A stretch of DNA of 24,180 nucleotides from CAIZIN01 sp964483025 (GTDB taxonomy: Bacteria > Patescibacteriota > Minisyncoccia > Phycocordibacterales > CAIZIN01): positions 1-24,180 of the forward strand of contig CAYZZT010000006.1 in the NCBI GenBank assembly GCA_964483025.1, read 5' to 3'. Each line of letters opens with the position of its first letter. The stretch's first letter is position 1. The notes beneath the pieces were generated by a model. It saw nothing but the letters and a program-made list of their open reading frames with translations, ran no database searches and was not told where the DNA came from. Shown one piece after another: positions 7,517-14,548 of this stretch. The translations under genes were made by a program, and so were the position numbers.

Positions 7517-8407
7517 TTACCAAGTTGCACTTGGCTTACCTTTTGTAAAACCACCACCACCCCTCATATCAATGTGTGTAAATGAACTATAAGTCCCCAT
7601 TCCACCAGTCCAGTTTTGGCCAAGCCAATTTTGCATCCCAGAGAGATCCCCATTTGTGGGGCTTATGTCTACTGCAACTCCATTTAAATGTTGAGAGCCA
7701 CTCGCCCCACCCACAGACGCATTGACGGCGGGCGGTCTGTTCCATGAATTTATATTAATTCCACTACCCCAAGCCTCTCTCACCAAATCTAATTCTTGCG
7801 CCATCCCAACAATTCTTTGCATATCTTCTGTTGTTGTTGGAATTCTTCCCACCTCCCCTTTTGTGACATCCCCCACTGTAAAGTATTCTGAAATTTTTTG
7901 ATTTGGGTCATTCCAATTAATACCAGAAACATCCCCTGTATATTTTGGAGCACCGCTACCAGCCGGACCTGCACTTGGGGAATAACTTATTTCATTTGAC
8001 TCTATTAATTCCTTACCACTACCTACCATTGGTTGTGATTGTGGAATAAATAAATTAAATTTTACTAAATTAGGATTGAGTGTGTTTAAAAATACAAAAG
8101 AACAAATTGCAACAAGTAAACCATAAACAGCTGCCTCTATTTCCTTTCTCGCCTCACCTTTGGCAGTAACAATATCGGTAAGCATATATTTAATACCCGA
8201 ATACACTATTCTAATTACAGCCAAACCTCCTGCGATAGCGATTGCAAATGTATATATGTTTGCTAAATATTGTAAGATGTTGTTGTCGTATAATTTTCCT
8301 CCCCCCGGCATTTTAACTGGCTGAAGGGCTTGATATTCTTCAGCAAACACAAAAAAAGGAAAAGAGAAGATGAGTGCAAGTAATAAGCTACGCCAAGAAA
8401 ATTTCAT
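7517..8407 (-). CDS. VirB2/TrbC-like membrane segment fused to an M15-type peptidase domain
   Basis: The product is 296 aa. The signal segment (about 5-22, RSLLLALIFSFPFFVFAEE) resembles that of the next gene. Residues 43-125 are the VirB2/TrbC-like two-helix segment, identical to that gene at DNA level. A Ser/Gly/Pro-rich linker (about 136-160) follows. The C-terminal domain (about 186-296) looks like an M15 D-Ala-D-Ala carboxypeptidase/endopeptidase fold. SQHLNGVAVDI supplies His240 and Asp247, and FTHIDMRG supplies His278 and Asp280, the zinc-site pattern HxxGxAxD ... HxD. The family cuts peptidoglycan peptide bridges. It starts 12 nt after the preceding secreted-protein gene, so it is likely cotranscribed with it. 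The peptidase identification is good; substrate and partner are inferred. Confidence 0.88.
   Translation of the reverse strand: MKFSWRSLLLALIFSFPFFVFAEEYQALQPVKMPGGGKLYDNNILQYLANIYTFAIAIAGGLAVIRIVYSGIKYMLTDIVTAKGEARKEIEAAVYGLLVAICSFVFLNTLNPNLVKFNLFIPQSQPMVGSGKELIESNEISYSPSAGPAGSGAPKYTGDVSGINWNDPNQKISEYFTVGDVTKGEVGRIPTTTEDMQRIVGMAQELDLVREAWGSGININSWNRPPAVNASVGGASGSQHLNGVAVDISPTNGDLSGMQNWLGQNWTGGMGTYSSFTHIDMRGGGGFTKGKPSATW
8032..8281. repeat. 250-bp perfect direct repeat, copy 2 (inside the M15 peptidase fusion gene)
   Basis: This is the second copy of the block at 7074-7323, in the same orientation. The boundaries coincide almost exactly with the two-helix domain, while the preceding signal region and following linker differ. 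Homologous recombination between copies would delete 958 bp and join the upstream signal region to the downstream transglycosylase. Confidence 0.97.
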
Positions 8408-8419
8408 ATATTAATTAAT

Positions 8420-9463
8420 TTAGTTGCTTCCACCAAAAAAACTTTTAAAAACATCACTTACAGAATTCGTATTTTTCTTTCCAAAATATATATCGAAGAC
8501 CCCACTTGCGGATTGCAATATTCTTTTTTGATTTGATAAATCAAAACTTATATTTGAATAACCCTCTTCCCCAGTTGTATTTCTAAATGTTATATCTCTT
8601 CCTGTTTCTATGGTTTGATTACCATTTACAAACCAAGAATATATTCCATCAGAATCTGGGCTGTTGAAATAGAAAGGAATTGCCGTGAATGAAATTTCAT
8701 TTCCTATTAAATCAAAATTATTTTGTACGGCCTTGTTAAATAAAATACCAAGAGCGGGGTTGTCTTCATATGCAAGGAGCTCGGCTTCTTTTGGGTTTAT
8801 TATTATGCTAGCTTCTGCTCTGGTTGTGTTTTGAAGATCAGAAACTTCTACAGTAATTTCTTCATCATCTGAAACAATTCCCCCATTCCAGTAAAAAATA
8901 TTTTTACCATACCCAGAAGCATCGGTGTCGGTACCCATTCCCCTCTTCCATGTATATACAAGCTCCCCGGGTTTATATTTAACACCATTTTTGTTTATTA
9001 AATTTGGTATTGCAATAAATCTTATTTGCCCTTCAAAAGAATAGAGTGACTTTCCTTTATAAAAAGGAGGAGTATATCCTGTGGATTCCCAAAGCAAATC
9101 CACGTTTCCTGGAGAAATTGAAAGAGTTTTTTGGAATACAACCCCTTCAGGTGTTTGTATTCTATATATTATATTTGAAACACTACCAATATCTCCTGTT
9201 GTAAAATTAAAAGTTTTTTTGCTAATCCCAGAGTCGCGTAAAACACCATTTACATACCAAGAAATTTTTGAACGCGAAAGATCATAAGAATAACTTTCTA
9301 TACTGATATTTACATCTTCAAACGATTTTGGGGCTTCTGGTACAATTTCTGCAATAATAACCTCTTCAACAGGACTTGTGTTGGGGGCTTGAGCATTAAT
9401 TTTTTGTGACAAACAAAAAATAGAAAGAAAGATAAATGTTGAAAGTATTAAAAAGCGTTTCAT
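8420..9463 (-). CDS. Secreted protein with Ig/PKD-like beta domains, T4SS cluster, unknown function
   Basis: The product is 347 aa from the ATG at 9463. The signal peptide is at about 1-25 (MKRFLILSTFIFLSIFCLSQ, then KINAQ). The rest looks like tandem Ig/PKD-like beta-sandwich domains. Two phrases of the same kind recur, ISWYVNGVLRDSGISKKTFNF and YSWFVNGNQTIETGRDITF, plus LVYTWKRG and FYWNGG, each followed by a strand such as SNIIYRI or SNISFDLSN. There is no catalytic motif. An in-frame ATG at 9475 adds four residues, but it overlaps a -10-like TACAAT (9474-9479). The first-ATG alternative has an AGGTG upstream, so the start is not certain. The protein probably acts outside the membrane as a structural or adhesive part of the secretion-like apparatus. 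Confidence 0.8.
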   Translation of the reverse strand: MKRFLILSTFIFLSIFCLSQKINAQAPNTSPVEEVIIAEIVPEAPKSFEDVNISIESYSYDLSRSKISWYVNGVLRDSGISKKTFNFTTGDIGSVSNIIYRIQTPEGVVFQKTLSISPGNVDLLWESTGYTPPFYKGKSLYSFEGQIRFIAIPNLINKNGVKYKPGELVYTWKRGMGTDTDASGYGKNIFYWNGGIVSDDEEITVEVSDLQNTTRAEASIIINPKEAELLAYEDNPALGILFNKAVQNNFDLIGNEISFTAIPFYFNSPDSDGIYSWFVNGNQTIETGRDITFRNTTGEEGYSNISFDLSNQKRILQSASGVFDIYFGKKNTNSVSDVFKSFFGGSN

Positions 9464-9473
9464 AGGTATAATC

Positions 9474-9479
9474 ATTGTA
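9474..9479 (-). promoter_or_regulatory. Possible -10 box of the Ig-like secreted protein gene
   Basis: TACAAT on the minus strand, preceded by TG, lies 10 nt before the ATG at 9463. It follows the spacing seen for other genes here. The competing interpretation is that the ATG at 9475 is used with AGGTG as a ribosome binding site. Confidence 0.35.
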
Positions 9480-9511
9480 CACCTAAATAAACTTTTTTTC
9501 TACATTTAATT

Positions 9512-10228
9512 TCATTGTTCACTTGGGGGTGGAAATGATAATCTTACTGCCCCCTTTCTGTGAATCCAATTTTTTTGGTATGGCTTATTTATTTTAACTG
9601 AGGAAGAAAATGGAGCGATAACCTTTTCTTTTTCTTTGGGAGAAGGAAACTTAACTATATTATCTATTTCTTTTACATTTTTGTCTTTTTTTGGACGGAT
9701 TTCATTTCCTACAAAGTTATTTTTCCTTAATTCAGAAACCATTTCAGCTTGTTGGGCGACGCGCGATGCTTGGTGTGAGACCTCGCCTAGTGCCCTTCCC
9801 GCCATTCCTGATTGTGGTAAAAATGAAGCCATCTTACTCCCTGTCCCAGTAACAGCCGCCACTTTTGTTGCTCCGGCAACAACAGAAAGAATTTTATCTT
9901 TATTTTGTAACGTGTACATATAAATTATTTCGGCCGTCCAAGTGGGGAGAACATTTAATAAAGGAATAAATTCAATAATAGAAGCTCCAAAAAATGAAAT
10001 CGCCTTTTTAGGATTTGCAAAAGAAATTCCTAATAATTTATACCAAATAAAGAAAACCATAAGAGGTATTACATTAAAAACAGAGGCGGCAACAGAGCCA
10101 GCAAAAGGAATTAATTGTATTAGAGCAAGAACAATATCAAACAAAATAGCTACCACAAGCATTATAAAAAAGTTTGTTTTTGATATTTGGCCTTTTTCTT
10201 TATTTTGTTCTTGGGATTTATCTTCCAT
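9512..10228 (-). CDS. Polytopic membrane protein of the T4SS-like cluster, unknown function
   Basis: The product is 238 aa. A charged N-terminus (MEDKSQEQNKEKGQISKTN) is followed by hydrophobic segments at about 20-42, 45-67 and 75-110 (NVLPTWTAEIIYMYTLQNKD closes the last). An Ala/Gly/Ser-rich region (about 117-160) and a basic, Pro-rich cytoplasmic-looking tail (about 165-238) follow. No known family was recognised. It sits between virB4 and the secreted Ig-like protein on the same strand, with its own TATAAT 11 nt before the ATG and a hairpin separating it from virB4. The place suggests an inner-membrane accessory subunit of the machine. Confidence 0.75.
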   Translation of the reverse strand: MEDKSQEQNKEKGQISKTNFFIMLVVAILFDIVLALIQLIPFAGSVAASVFNVIPLMVFFIWYKLLGISFANPKKAISFFGASIIEFIPLLNVLPTWTAEIIYMYTLQNKDKILSVVAGATKVAAVTGTGSKMASFLPQSGMAGRALGEVSHQASRVAQQAEMVSELRKNNFVGNEIRPKKDKNVKEIDNIVKFPSPKEKEKVIAPFSSSVKINKPYQKNWIHRKGAVRLSFPPPSEQ

Positions 10229-10239
10229 TATTGAATGTA

Positions 10240-10245
10240 ATTATA
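10240..10245 (-). promoter_or_regulatory. -10 box upstream of the 238-aa membrane protein gene
   Basis: A perfect TATAAT on the minus strand, directly preceded by TG, lies 11 nt before the ATG at 10228. No strong -35 was seen. The expected leader is about 4-5 nt. Confidence 0.55.
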
Positions 10246-10261
10246 CATAACTCGACACCAA

Positions 10262-10299
10262 AACACGAATGAAATACATGCTTGTATTTCATTCGTGTT
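10262..10299. terminator. Long perfect hairpin between virB4 and the next gene
   Basis: A 17-bp perfect stem (10262-10278 with 10283-10299) carries a 4-nt loop, TGCT. On the minus strand the stem is followed only by a short TTTT-type run within GTGTTTTGG, so it may be a partial terminator or attenuator after virB4. The word ATTCGTGTT recurs at about 10324-10332, which links the hairpin to a dispersed repeat. Confidence 0.5.
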
Positions 10300-10334
10300 A
10301 TTCCCTGTGGTTTATTCGCATTATTCGTGTTGTG

Positions 10335-12143
10335 TTAGCCATTCAACTCTGTCTTTGCCTTTCGTATCGCTAAAATTTCAGATGGGTCAGAAGTAAGAAT
10401 TTGATGTTCGGTATATGAGGCAATGATTTTAATTGCGACATGTTTAAGCCCGGCAAAGAAAATACCCTCTCCCACATCAGATTCAAGTAGCAAAAACTTT
10501 TCCTCATCAGTAAGATTAAAAATTTTCTGCAAATTATCCATTGAAGTCGGTGATTGTTTAAGAAGAATTTGAATCGAGGAGTTTGTAATAATCGGCATTC
10601 CATAGGGAGATTTAATAAAATCATCCACATCTTGAGTGATAGTAGCAAGACCTAGATAATATTTTCGTCCTCTTTTTGCCATACTGAATAGGAAAGAAGC
10701 GGTATCATCAGATTTCATCATCCACCACGCCTCATCAATAACAAGAAGACGCTTTTTTAATTCCCTTCGAATTGCAGTCCAAATATAATGCATAACAATG
10801 TACATAGCTACCGGTTTAAGCTCGTCTTCCATATCTCGGATAGAAAAGACAACAAGATTTTTGTTGATATCAACATTTGAAGGTTGATTTAGAAAACCAG
10901 ACCAAGTACCTTTTGTATATTTTGTAAGTTTTTGTACAAGAGTATCTCCACCTTCCATGCCCGCAAGCACAAGCTCAAAGTCGGAAAGTAGTGGTGGCTC
11001 AATGCTACTAAAATCAGAATCAACAGTAATGTCTTTCATTGCATATGTTTCTGTAATAGCTCTGTCGATAATAGAATCTTCTTCAGGAGTAAGCCCCCCA
11101 AGCATAATTCGGAAAAGCCCTACAAGATTAATGATTTGTGAACGCAAAACATCCGCAGGAGACTCATCTTCTCTCGCAATAGGAAGATCAAATGGATTGA
11201 TGTGGTTGTTGGAGCTCAAAGAAATATTAAAATATCTTCCCCCCACTGCTTCCGCGAGGTATTCATATTCTCTTTCGGGATCGATCACAATCACACTCAC
11301 ATCAAACATAAGAGTTCGGAGAATTTCTAGTTTTGTAGCAAAAGATTTTCCCGAACCAGATTTAGCAAAAGTAATAGAGTTGTAGTTTTCGAGAGAAAAT
11401 CTATCGAAAAGAACAAGACCAGAATTGTGCCTGTTGATACCATAGAGAATTCCTTTATCATCTGTTAAGTCAAAGGAAATAAATGGGAAGAGGCTCGAAA
11501 GTGGTGAAGAATTTAGTTTTGAATGTACGCCAAGCTCATCATTTGCAAGAGGAAGTGTGCTTCGGAAGCCCTGCTCTTGTTGGAATAGTGCTGGCTTTAG
11601 GTAAATAAGTTTTGCTTCAAGTATTGAACGGATTTCAGACTCTATTTTGTCTAAATCTGCTATTGTATCTGCATATATAGAAATATATAGGCCCACCTCA
11701 AATAGACGCTCCTGAGCCTGTTGTAGGTTGTCTCGTAGGGACTCTAGGTCTTGGTATGCCGTATCTAGTATTGGATCACGCACAAGGCCTTTTTCTTCAC
11801 GAATTTGTATTTGACTTTGCACCTCAGCCACCTTTTTTTGGAAGTGTTTTAGTATCATCGCTGTGTCTACAGGGTGAATATAAATAGCAACATCAAAAAT
11901 AGTATCAAGGTTGATAATAGGAGAAAACCAGTTGTCGGAAAGATAACGCGGGTATGAAATTATAAAAAGAGTACGGACAATTTTATCTCCAAGGTTTAAA
12001 TCACGGGGGGAAATCTTTAAGGCACTCGGTGCAATAATGTCACGAAGCTCAAGAGCAGCCGATTCAAAAATTTCATGAGGCAAAACAGATGTAATTTTCT
12101 GTTCTTCCTTTGGTTTTGATTTGAAAAAGTCTAAAAATCCCAT
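10335..12143 (-). CDS. virB4: VirB4/TraC-family ATPase of a type IV secretion-like system
   Basis: The product is 602 aa. This family powers assembly of, and substrate transfer through, conjugative T4SS at the cytoplasmic face. It has Walker A AKSGSGKS (260-267), the following strand VIVIDPEREY (284-293), Walker B RLLVIDEAWWMM (465-476, Asp470/Glu471) and the sensor-like TITQDVDDF (501-509). GINRHNSGLVLFDRF (235-249) just before Walker A is typical of the group. The N-terminal half is shorter than in classical VirB4 because the first domain is a separate protein encoded 4 nt upstream. The gene is therefore translationally close to the TraC-like gene. The motor function is well supported; the transported substrate is unknown. 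Confidence 0.93.
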   Translation of the reverse strand: MGFLDFFKSKPKEEQKITSVLPHEIFESAALELRDIIAPSALKISPRDLNLGDKIVRTLFIISYPRYLSDNWFSPIINLDTIFDVAIYIHPVDTAMILKHFQKKVAEVQSQIQIREEKGLVRDPILDTAYQDLESLRDNLQQAQERLFEVGLYISIYADTIADLDKIESEIRSILEAKLIYLKPALFQQEQGFRSTLPLANDELGVHSKLNSSPLSSLFPFISFDLTDDKGILYGINRHNSGLVLFDRFSLENYNSITFAKSGSGKSFATKLEILRTLMFDVSVIVIDPEREYEYLAEAVGGRYFNISLSSNNHINPFDLPIAREDESPADVLRSQIINLVGLFRIMLGGLTPEEDSIIDRAITETYAMKDITVDSDFSSIEPPLLSDFELVLAGMEGGDTLVQKLTKYTKGTWSGFLNQPSNVDINKNLVVFSIRDMEDELKPVAMYIVMHYIWTAIRRELKKRLLVIDEAWWMMKSDDTASFLFSMAKRGRKYYLGLATITQDVDDFIKSPYGMPIITNSSIQILLKQSPTSMDNLQKIFNLTDEEKFLLLESDVGEGIFFAGLKHVAIKIIASYTEHQILTSDPSEILAIRKAKTELNG

Positions 12144-12147
12144 AATA

Positions 12148-12959
12148 TTAATTTTGATTAATTATCGGCTTATTTACATCGCCGGGGTTGAAAAGTTTAT
12201 AGAATACTTCCACAAGTTCTTCTGTACCGAGCTGTGCTACGCGTATTCCACAGCGTACTAGCCCTTGTTCTACAACACTGATGCGTTGTTCAAGTTGAGT
12301 CCTCGCCTCTTCAAAATGTTCAGTTTCTGACTTTTTTTGTTGTTCTTTTGTATTGGATTTACCTTTTATAAGATTTTCAAATTTTGTATCCTTTGCAAAT
12401 AAGACAGCTGGGCTATATGGGACCACAACATAGAAAGTTTTTGTCATAACATTTGTTGTTTCTGTAAAACTTTTCACAAAGCCGATATATTCTTTTGTTT
12501 GGATTTTTAATAACTCACTTGTTTGTTCCTTATAGCGGGATTCAAGTAAGGCCAAATATGGTCGTATGTCGAGACGGCGAGATTGTATAAAAAGTTCTAT
12601 GGAAAAGTTTAGTGAGTTCACAAAGTTTTGAAATTGAAAAAGGATTCCCTGCTGTTCATCACTTGACTTTAGGGCGAAGTTTACAGAGGAGGCCATTACA
12701 AGAGCGCGCATAGAGCCATCTTTAAGTATTACAATACCATCACGAATTTCTTTTATCGGTACAAATTCTTGTGTTGCTTTTGCGTTTTGGACTATGGTGT
12801 TCNNNNNNNNNNNNNNNNNNNNNNNNNNNNNNNNNNNNNNNNNNNNNNNNNNNNNNNNNNNNNNNNNNNNNNNNNNNNNNNNNNNNNNNNNNNNNNNNNN
12901 NNTTCTTTTATCGGTACAAATTCTTGTGTTGCTTTTGCGTTTTGGACTATGGTGTTCAT
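12148..12959 (-). CDS. TraC-like VirB4 N-terminal domain protein, interrupted by a scaffold gap
   Basis: The frame runs from the stop at 12148 up to the Ns. The start lies beyond them, with an ATG at 12959. The 55 bp at 12748-12802 and 12903-12957 are identical; merging them gives one uninterrupted 218-aa protein. Its N-terminal part includes TQEFVPIKEIRDGIVILKDG, followed by SMRALVMASSVNFALKSSDEQQ and QSRRLDIRPYLALLESRYKEQ. This is the N-terminal domain of TraC/VirB4 proteins, carried as a separate gene in these bacteria. A helical region (about 155-195) follows. It is 4 nt upstream of virB4, so the two products probably work as one complex. Read literally through the Ns the frame would be broken, but only because of the gap. 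Confidence 0.85.
12803..12902. other. Assembly gap of 100 Ns, probably artificial
   Basis: Exactly 100 Ns are flanked by the same 55-bp sequence on both sides (12748-12802 and 12903-12957). The pattern is that of two contigs joined by a scaffolder although their ends overlap. No sequence is likely to be missing. Confidence 0.9.
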
Positions 12960-13241
12960 TCTTTAGTAATTTTTAATTTCAAATTTTTAATTTTTAAATA
13001 ATTTTTAAATTTTCTAAATTATTTTTTTGGCTTTGTATTCAATATTATATCAGAAAATATATGTTGTTGTATCTAAAATGTATTTTGTATTCCAAACCGA
13101 AGTGAGATTTTGTTTTCCCCGAGCATTTGGAGCCGAAAAGCATGGTCTTTTTGAAATTAAAAAGTTTTCGGTGAAACCGAAGCGAGGAGTCGCGGGACGA
13201 CGGAGCGGTCGGGGGAAATAATATCGAACGTCATTGAATTT
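12960..13241. repeat. AT-rich spacer with a GC-rich repeat island
   Basis: No gene is seen. The stretch at 12965-13035 is almost pure A/T, with repeated aatttttaa words. The stretch at about 13095-13220 is a GC-rich island with gacggagcg and gcgaggagtcgcggg words, of the same flavour as the island at 155-190. CCGAAGTGAG and CCGAAGCGAGGAG look like degenerate repeats of one unit. The 64-aa plus-strand frame over it has no family resemblance. Confidence 0.6.
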
Positions 13242-13655
13242 TTATTTTATCTTCTCATTAATATCCAAACTCCAAGAAAGTTCTTTCAGCTTATCTTGAG
13301 AAATGGCAGGGATTTTGTATTGTGGAACTTTGGAATGTATTTCTACCTTCACATCTTCCCCTTTCTTTTCTTTATTCCAATTTTTTTTCCATAAATACAA
13401 TTTTGAACCAAAGAAATATTTTACAGCTGATTCCACAGTATCAATAAATGCTCTATTGTTTACTTTATAAAAAGCAAGCATTGCAACAAATATTGAAACA
13501 ACAATAACTATTGGTATAGATAGAAAAATAGGAAGAAAATGGATGAAAACATAGTCTAGCCCTGCCCCACCCACAATATACACAAATTGTTTAAAAGTAA
13601 GTGAACCAAAAATTTGGTCTTCAATTTCCGTGAATTGAGGAATTTGATATTGCAT
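13242..13655 (-). CDS. prgI: PrgI family membrane protein
   Basis: The product is 137 aa from the ATG at 13655. MQYQIPQFTEIEDQIFGSLT is the typical PrgI opening (xYxIPqFxxxEdkIfGpLT). Two hydrophobic helices follow (about 24-42 and 45-65), then VNNRAFIDTVESAVKYF and a basic, Lys-rich C-terminal tail. PrgI is a small membrane subunit found with VirB4/TraC in Gram-positive conjugative systems and widely in CPR. The open frame extends 15 codons further upstream, but a perfect TATAAT lies 6 nt before the chosen ATG, which excludes the longer form from that transcript. It lies upstream of the TraC-like gene and virB4 on the same strand, with a 282-bp spacer. Confidence 0.9.
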   Translation of the reverse strand: MQYQIPQFTEIEDQIFGSLTFKQFVYIVGGAGLDYVFIHFLPIFLSIPIVIVVSIFVAMLAFYKVNNRAFIDTVESAVKYFFGSKLYLWKKNWNKEKKGEDVKVEIHSKVPQYKIPAISQDKLKELSWSLDINEKIK

Positions 13656-13661
13656 GGTTAT

Positions 13662-13667
13662 ATTATA
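13662..13667 (-). promoter_or_regulatory. prgI -10 box, leaderless type
   Basis: A perfect TATAAT on the minus strand, with TG directly before it, lies 6 nt upstream of the prgI ATG. Transcription should start at the A of the ATG or next to it. Confidence 0.6.
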
Positions 13668-13697
13668 CAGCAAATATAAAAAATCCGAAGCACGAAA

Positions 13698-13847
13698 CAC
13701 GAAATCCGAAACAAATTAATTCTAAATTCAAATATTTAAATTTTAAACAAAACACAAGGGTGATTTTCCTTCAGAAAATCACCCTTGTATTTTTTGCTTT
13801 GTTTTAGGTTTATTATTTAGGATTTTAATATTGTTTCGGATTTCGTG
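13698..13847. repeat. Inverted-repeat-bounded intergenic element
   Basis: CACGAAATCCGAAACAA (13698-13714) is repeated exactly inverted at 13831-13847. Between the two lies an AT-rich stretch and the hairpin at 13754-13788. The same 17-bp word is present at 3558-3574 after rnpA. It looks like a small non-coding mobile or structural repeat of about 150 bp. Confidence 0.65.
13754..13788. terminator. Intrinsic terminator, 15-bp stem
   Basis: A perfect 15-bp stem (13754-13768 with 13774-13788) has the loop CTTCA. It is followed by ATTTTTTG on the plus strand and by GTTTTGTTT on the minus strand. It lies after the stop of the 226-aa gene on the minus strand and before prgI, so it should separate the upstream T4SS genes from prgI. 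Confidence 0.8.
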
Positions 13848-13859
13848 CTTATTGTTTTC

Positions 13860-14540
13860 CTATATCGCTTCCTTATATGGGTCCACAGTAGGTTTTTGTG
13901 TTTGAGAAACTGAGTTGTTTAATATTTGGGGAATCTTTTTAAGTGATATTTCTGCTTCTTTTGGTGTAATATGTGTAGGTTCAGATAGTTTTTTTTCTAC
14001 TAGATTTTTGGCTCCTGTTGGTGCTGTGTATTTTTGTAGTACTTGCGTAGGTGCAATTTCAGGAATATTACTTTGTATTTTTGGTGTTTCTTTAGCTTTT
14101 TCTTCTGTTTTTATGGTTGGTTGGATAGGCTGTACTGTTGGCTTTGGGTTTTCGATTTCCCAAAGTATAGAGTCTTTGTCTAGGGTTTCTTTATTTTCTT
14201 TTTTTTTGCTCTCCTCTTCCTCTTGCTCCAATGTTTCTATTAATTTCTTTTTTATTTGTTTGAAAATATTTTTCTCTACTTCTCCTACAATTTGGGTTGC
14301 TATATCTTTAGAAATATTTACATTTTCTACAATATTTTTAAGTAGATCGTCTGGTTTTTCGAGCCCTAGAAAAACCAGTTTGGTTTCTGATTCTAGGGCG
14401 CTTCCTTGATCATACATCAATTTGAATTTGACTCTAATTTTTTCTATTTCCCCCACAATATCAGTCTCATTGAAAGCTTTTTGTATTTCAATTGGGAGGC
14501 TTAAGAGTCTTTGTTTTATAAATTCATCAAAATTTTCCAT
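13860..14540 (-). CDS. Hypothetical cytoplasmic protein of the T4SS-like cluster
   Basis: The product is 226 aa with no signal or membrane segment. The N-terminal half (about 1-115) is helical and charged, running from MENFDEFIKQRLLSLPIEIQ to KQIKKKLIETLEQEEEE. The second half (about 130-226) is Pro/Thr/Lys-rich and probably disordered (PTVQPIQPTIKTEEKAKETP). No family was recognised. It starts 8 nt after the VirB6-like gene and is followed by a strong terminator, so it closes that transcription unit. A cytoplasmic adaptor or chaperone for the VirB6-like protein is possible, but this rests only on position. Confidence 0.75.
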   Translation of the reverse strand: MENFDEFIKQRLLSLPIEIQKAFNETDIVGEIEKIRVKFKLMYDQGSALESETKLVFLGLEKPDDLLKNIVENVNISKDIATQIVGEVEKNIFKQIKKKLIETLEQEEEESKKKENKETLDKDSILWEIENPKPTVQPIQPTIKTEEKAKETPKIQSNIPEIAPTQVLQKYTAPTGAKNLVEKKLSEPTHITPKEAEISLKKIPQILNNSVSQTQKPTVDPYKEAI

Positions 14541-14548
14541 ATTTTTAT

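Noticed and set aside
12148..12959. Frameshifted or truncated TraC-like gene
   Set aside because: The break comes only from the Ns and the duplicated 55 bp; merging the copies restores the frame.
12769..13001. Plus-strand frames running through the Ns
   Set aside because: They consist mostly of undefined bases and lie opposite the TraC-like gene.
13915..14409. Plus-strand 164-aa frame opposite the 226-aa gene
   Set aside because: It is a Ser/Phe-rich antisense shadow of a Glu/Lys-rich protein, with no promoter or start signal of the kind seen for real genes here.
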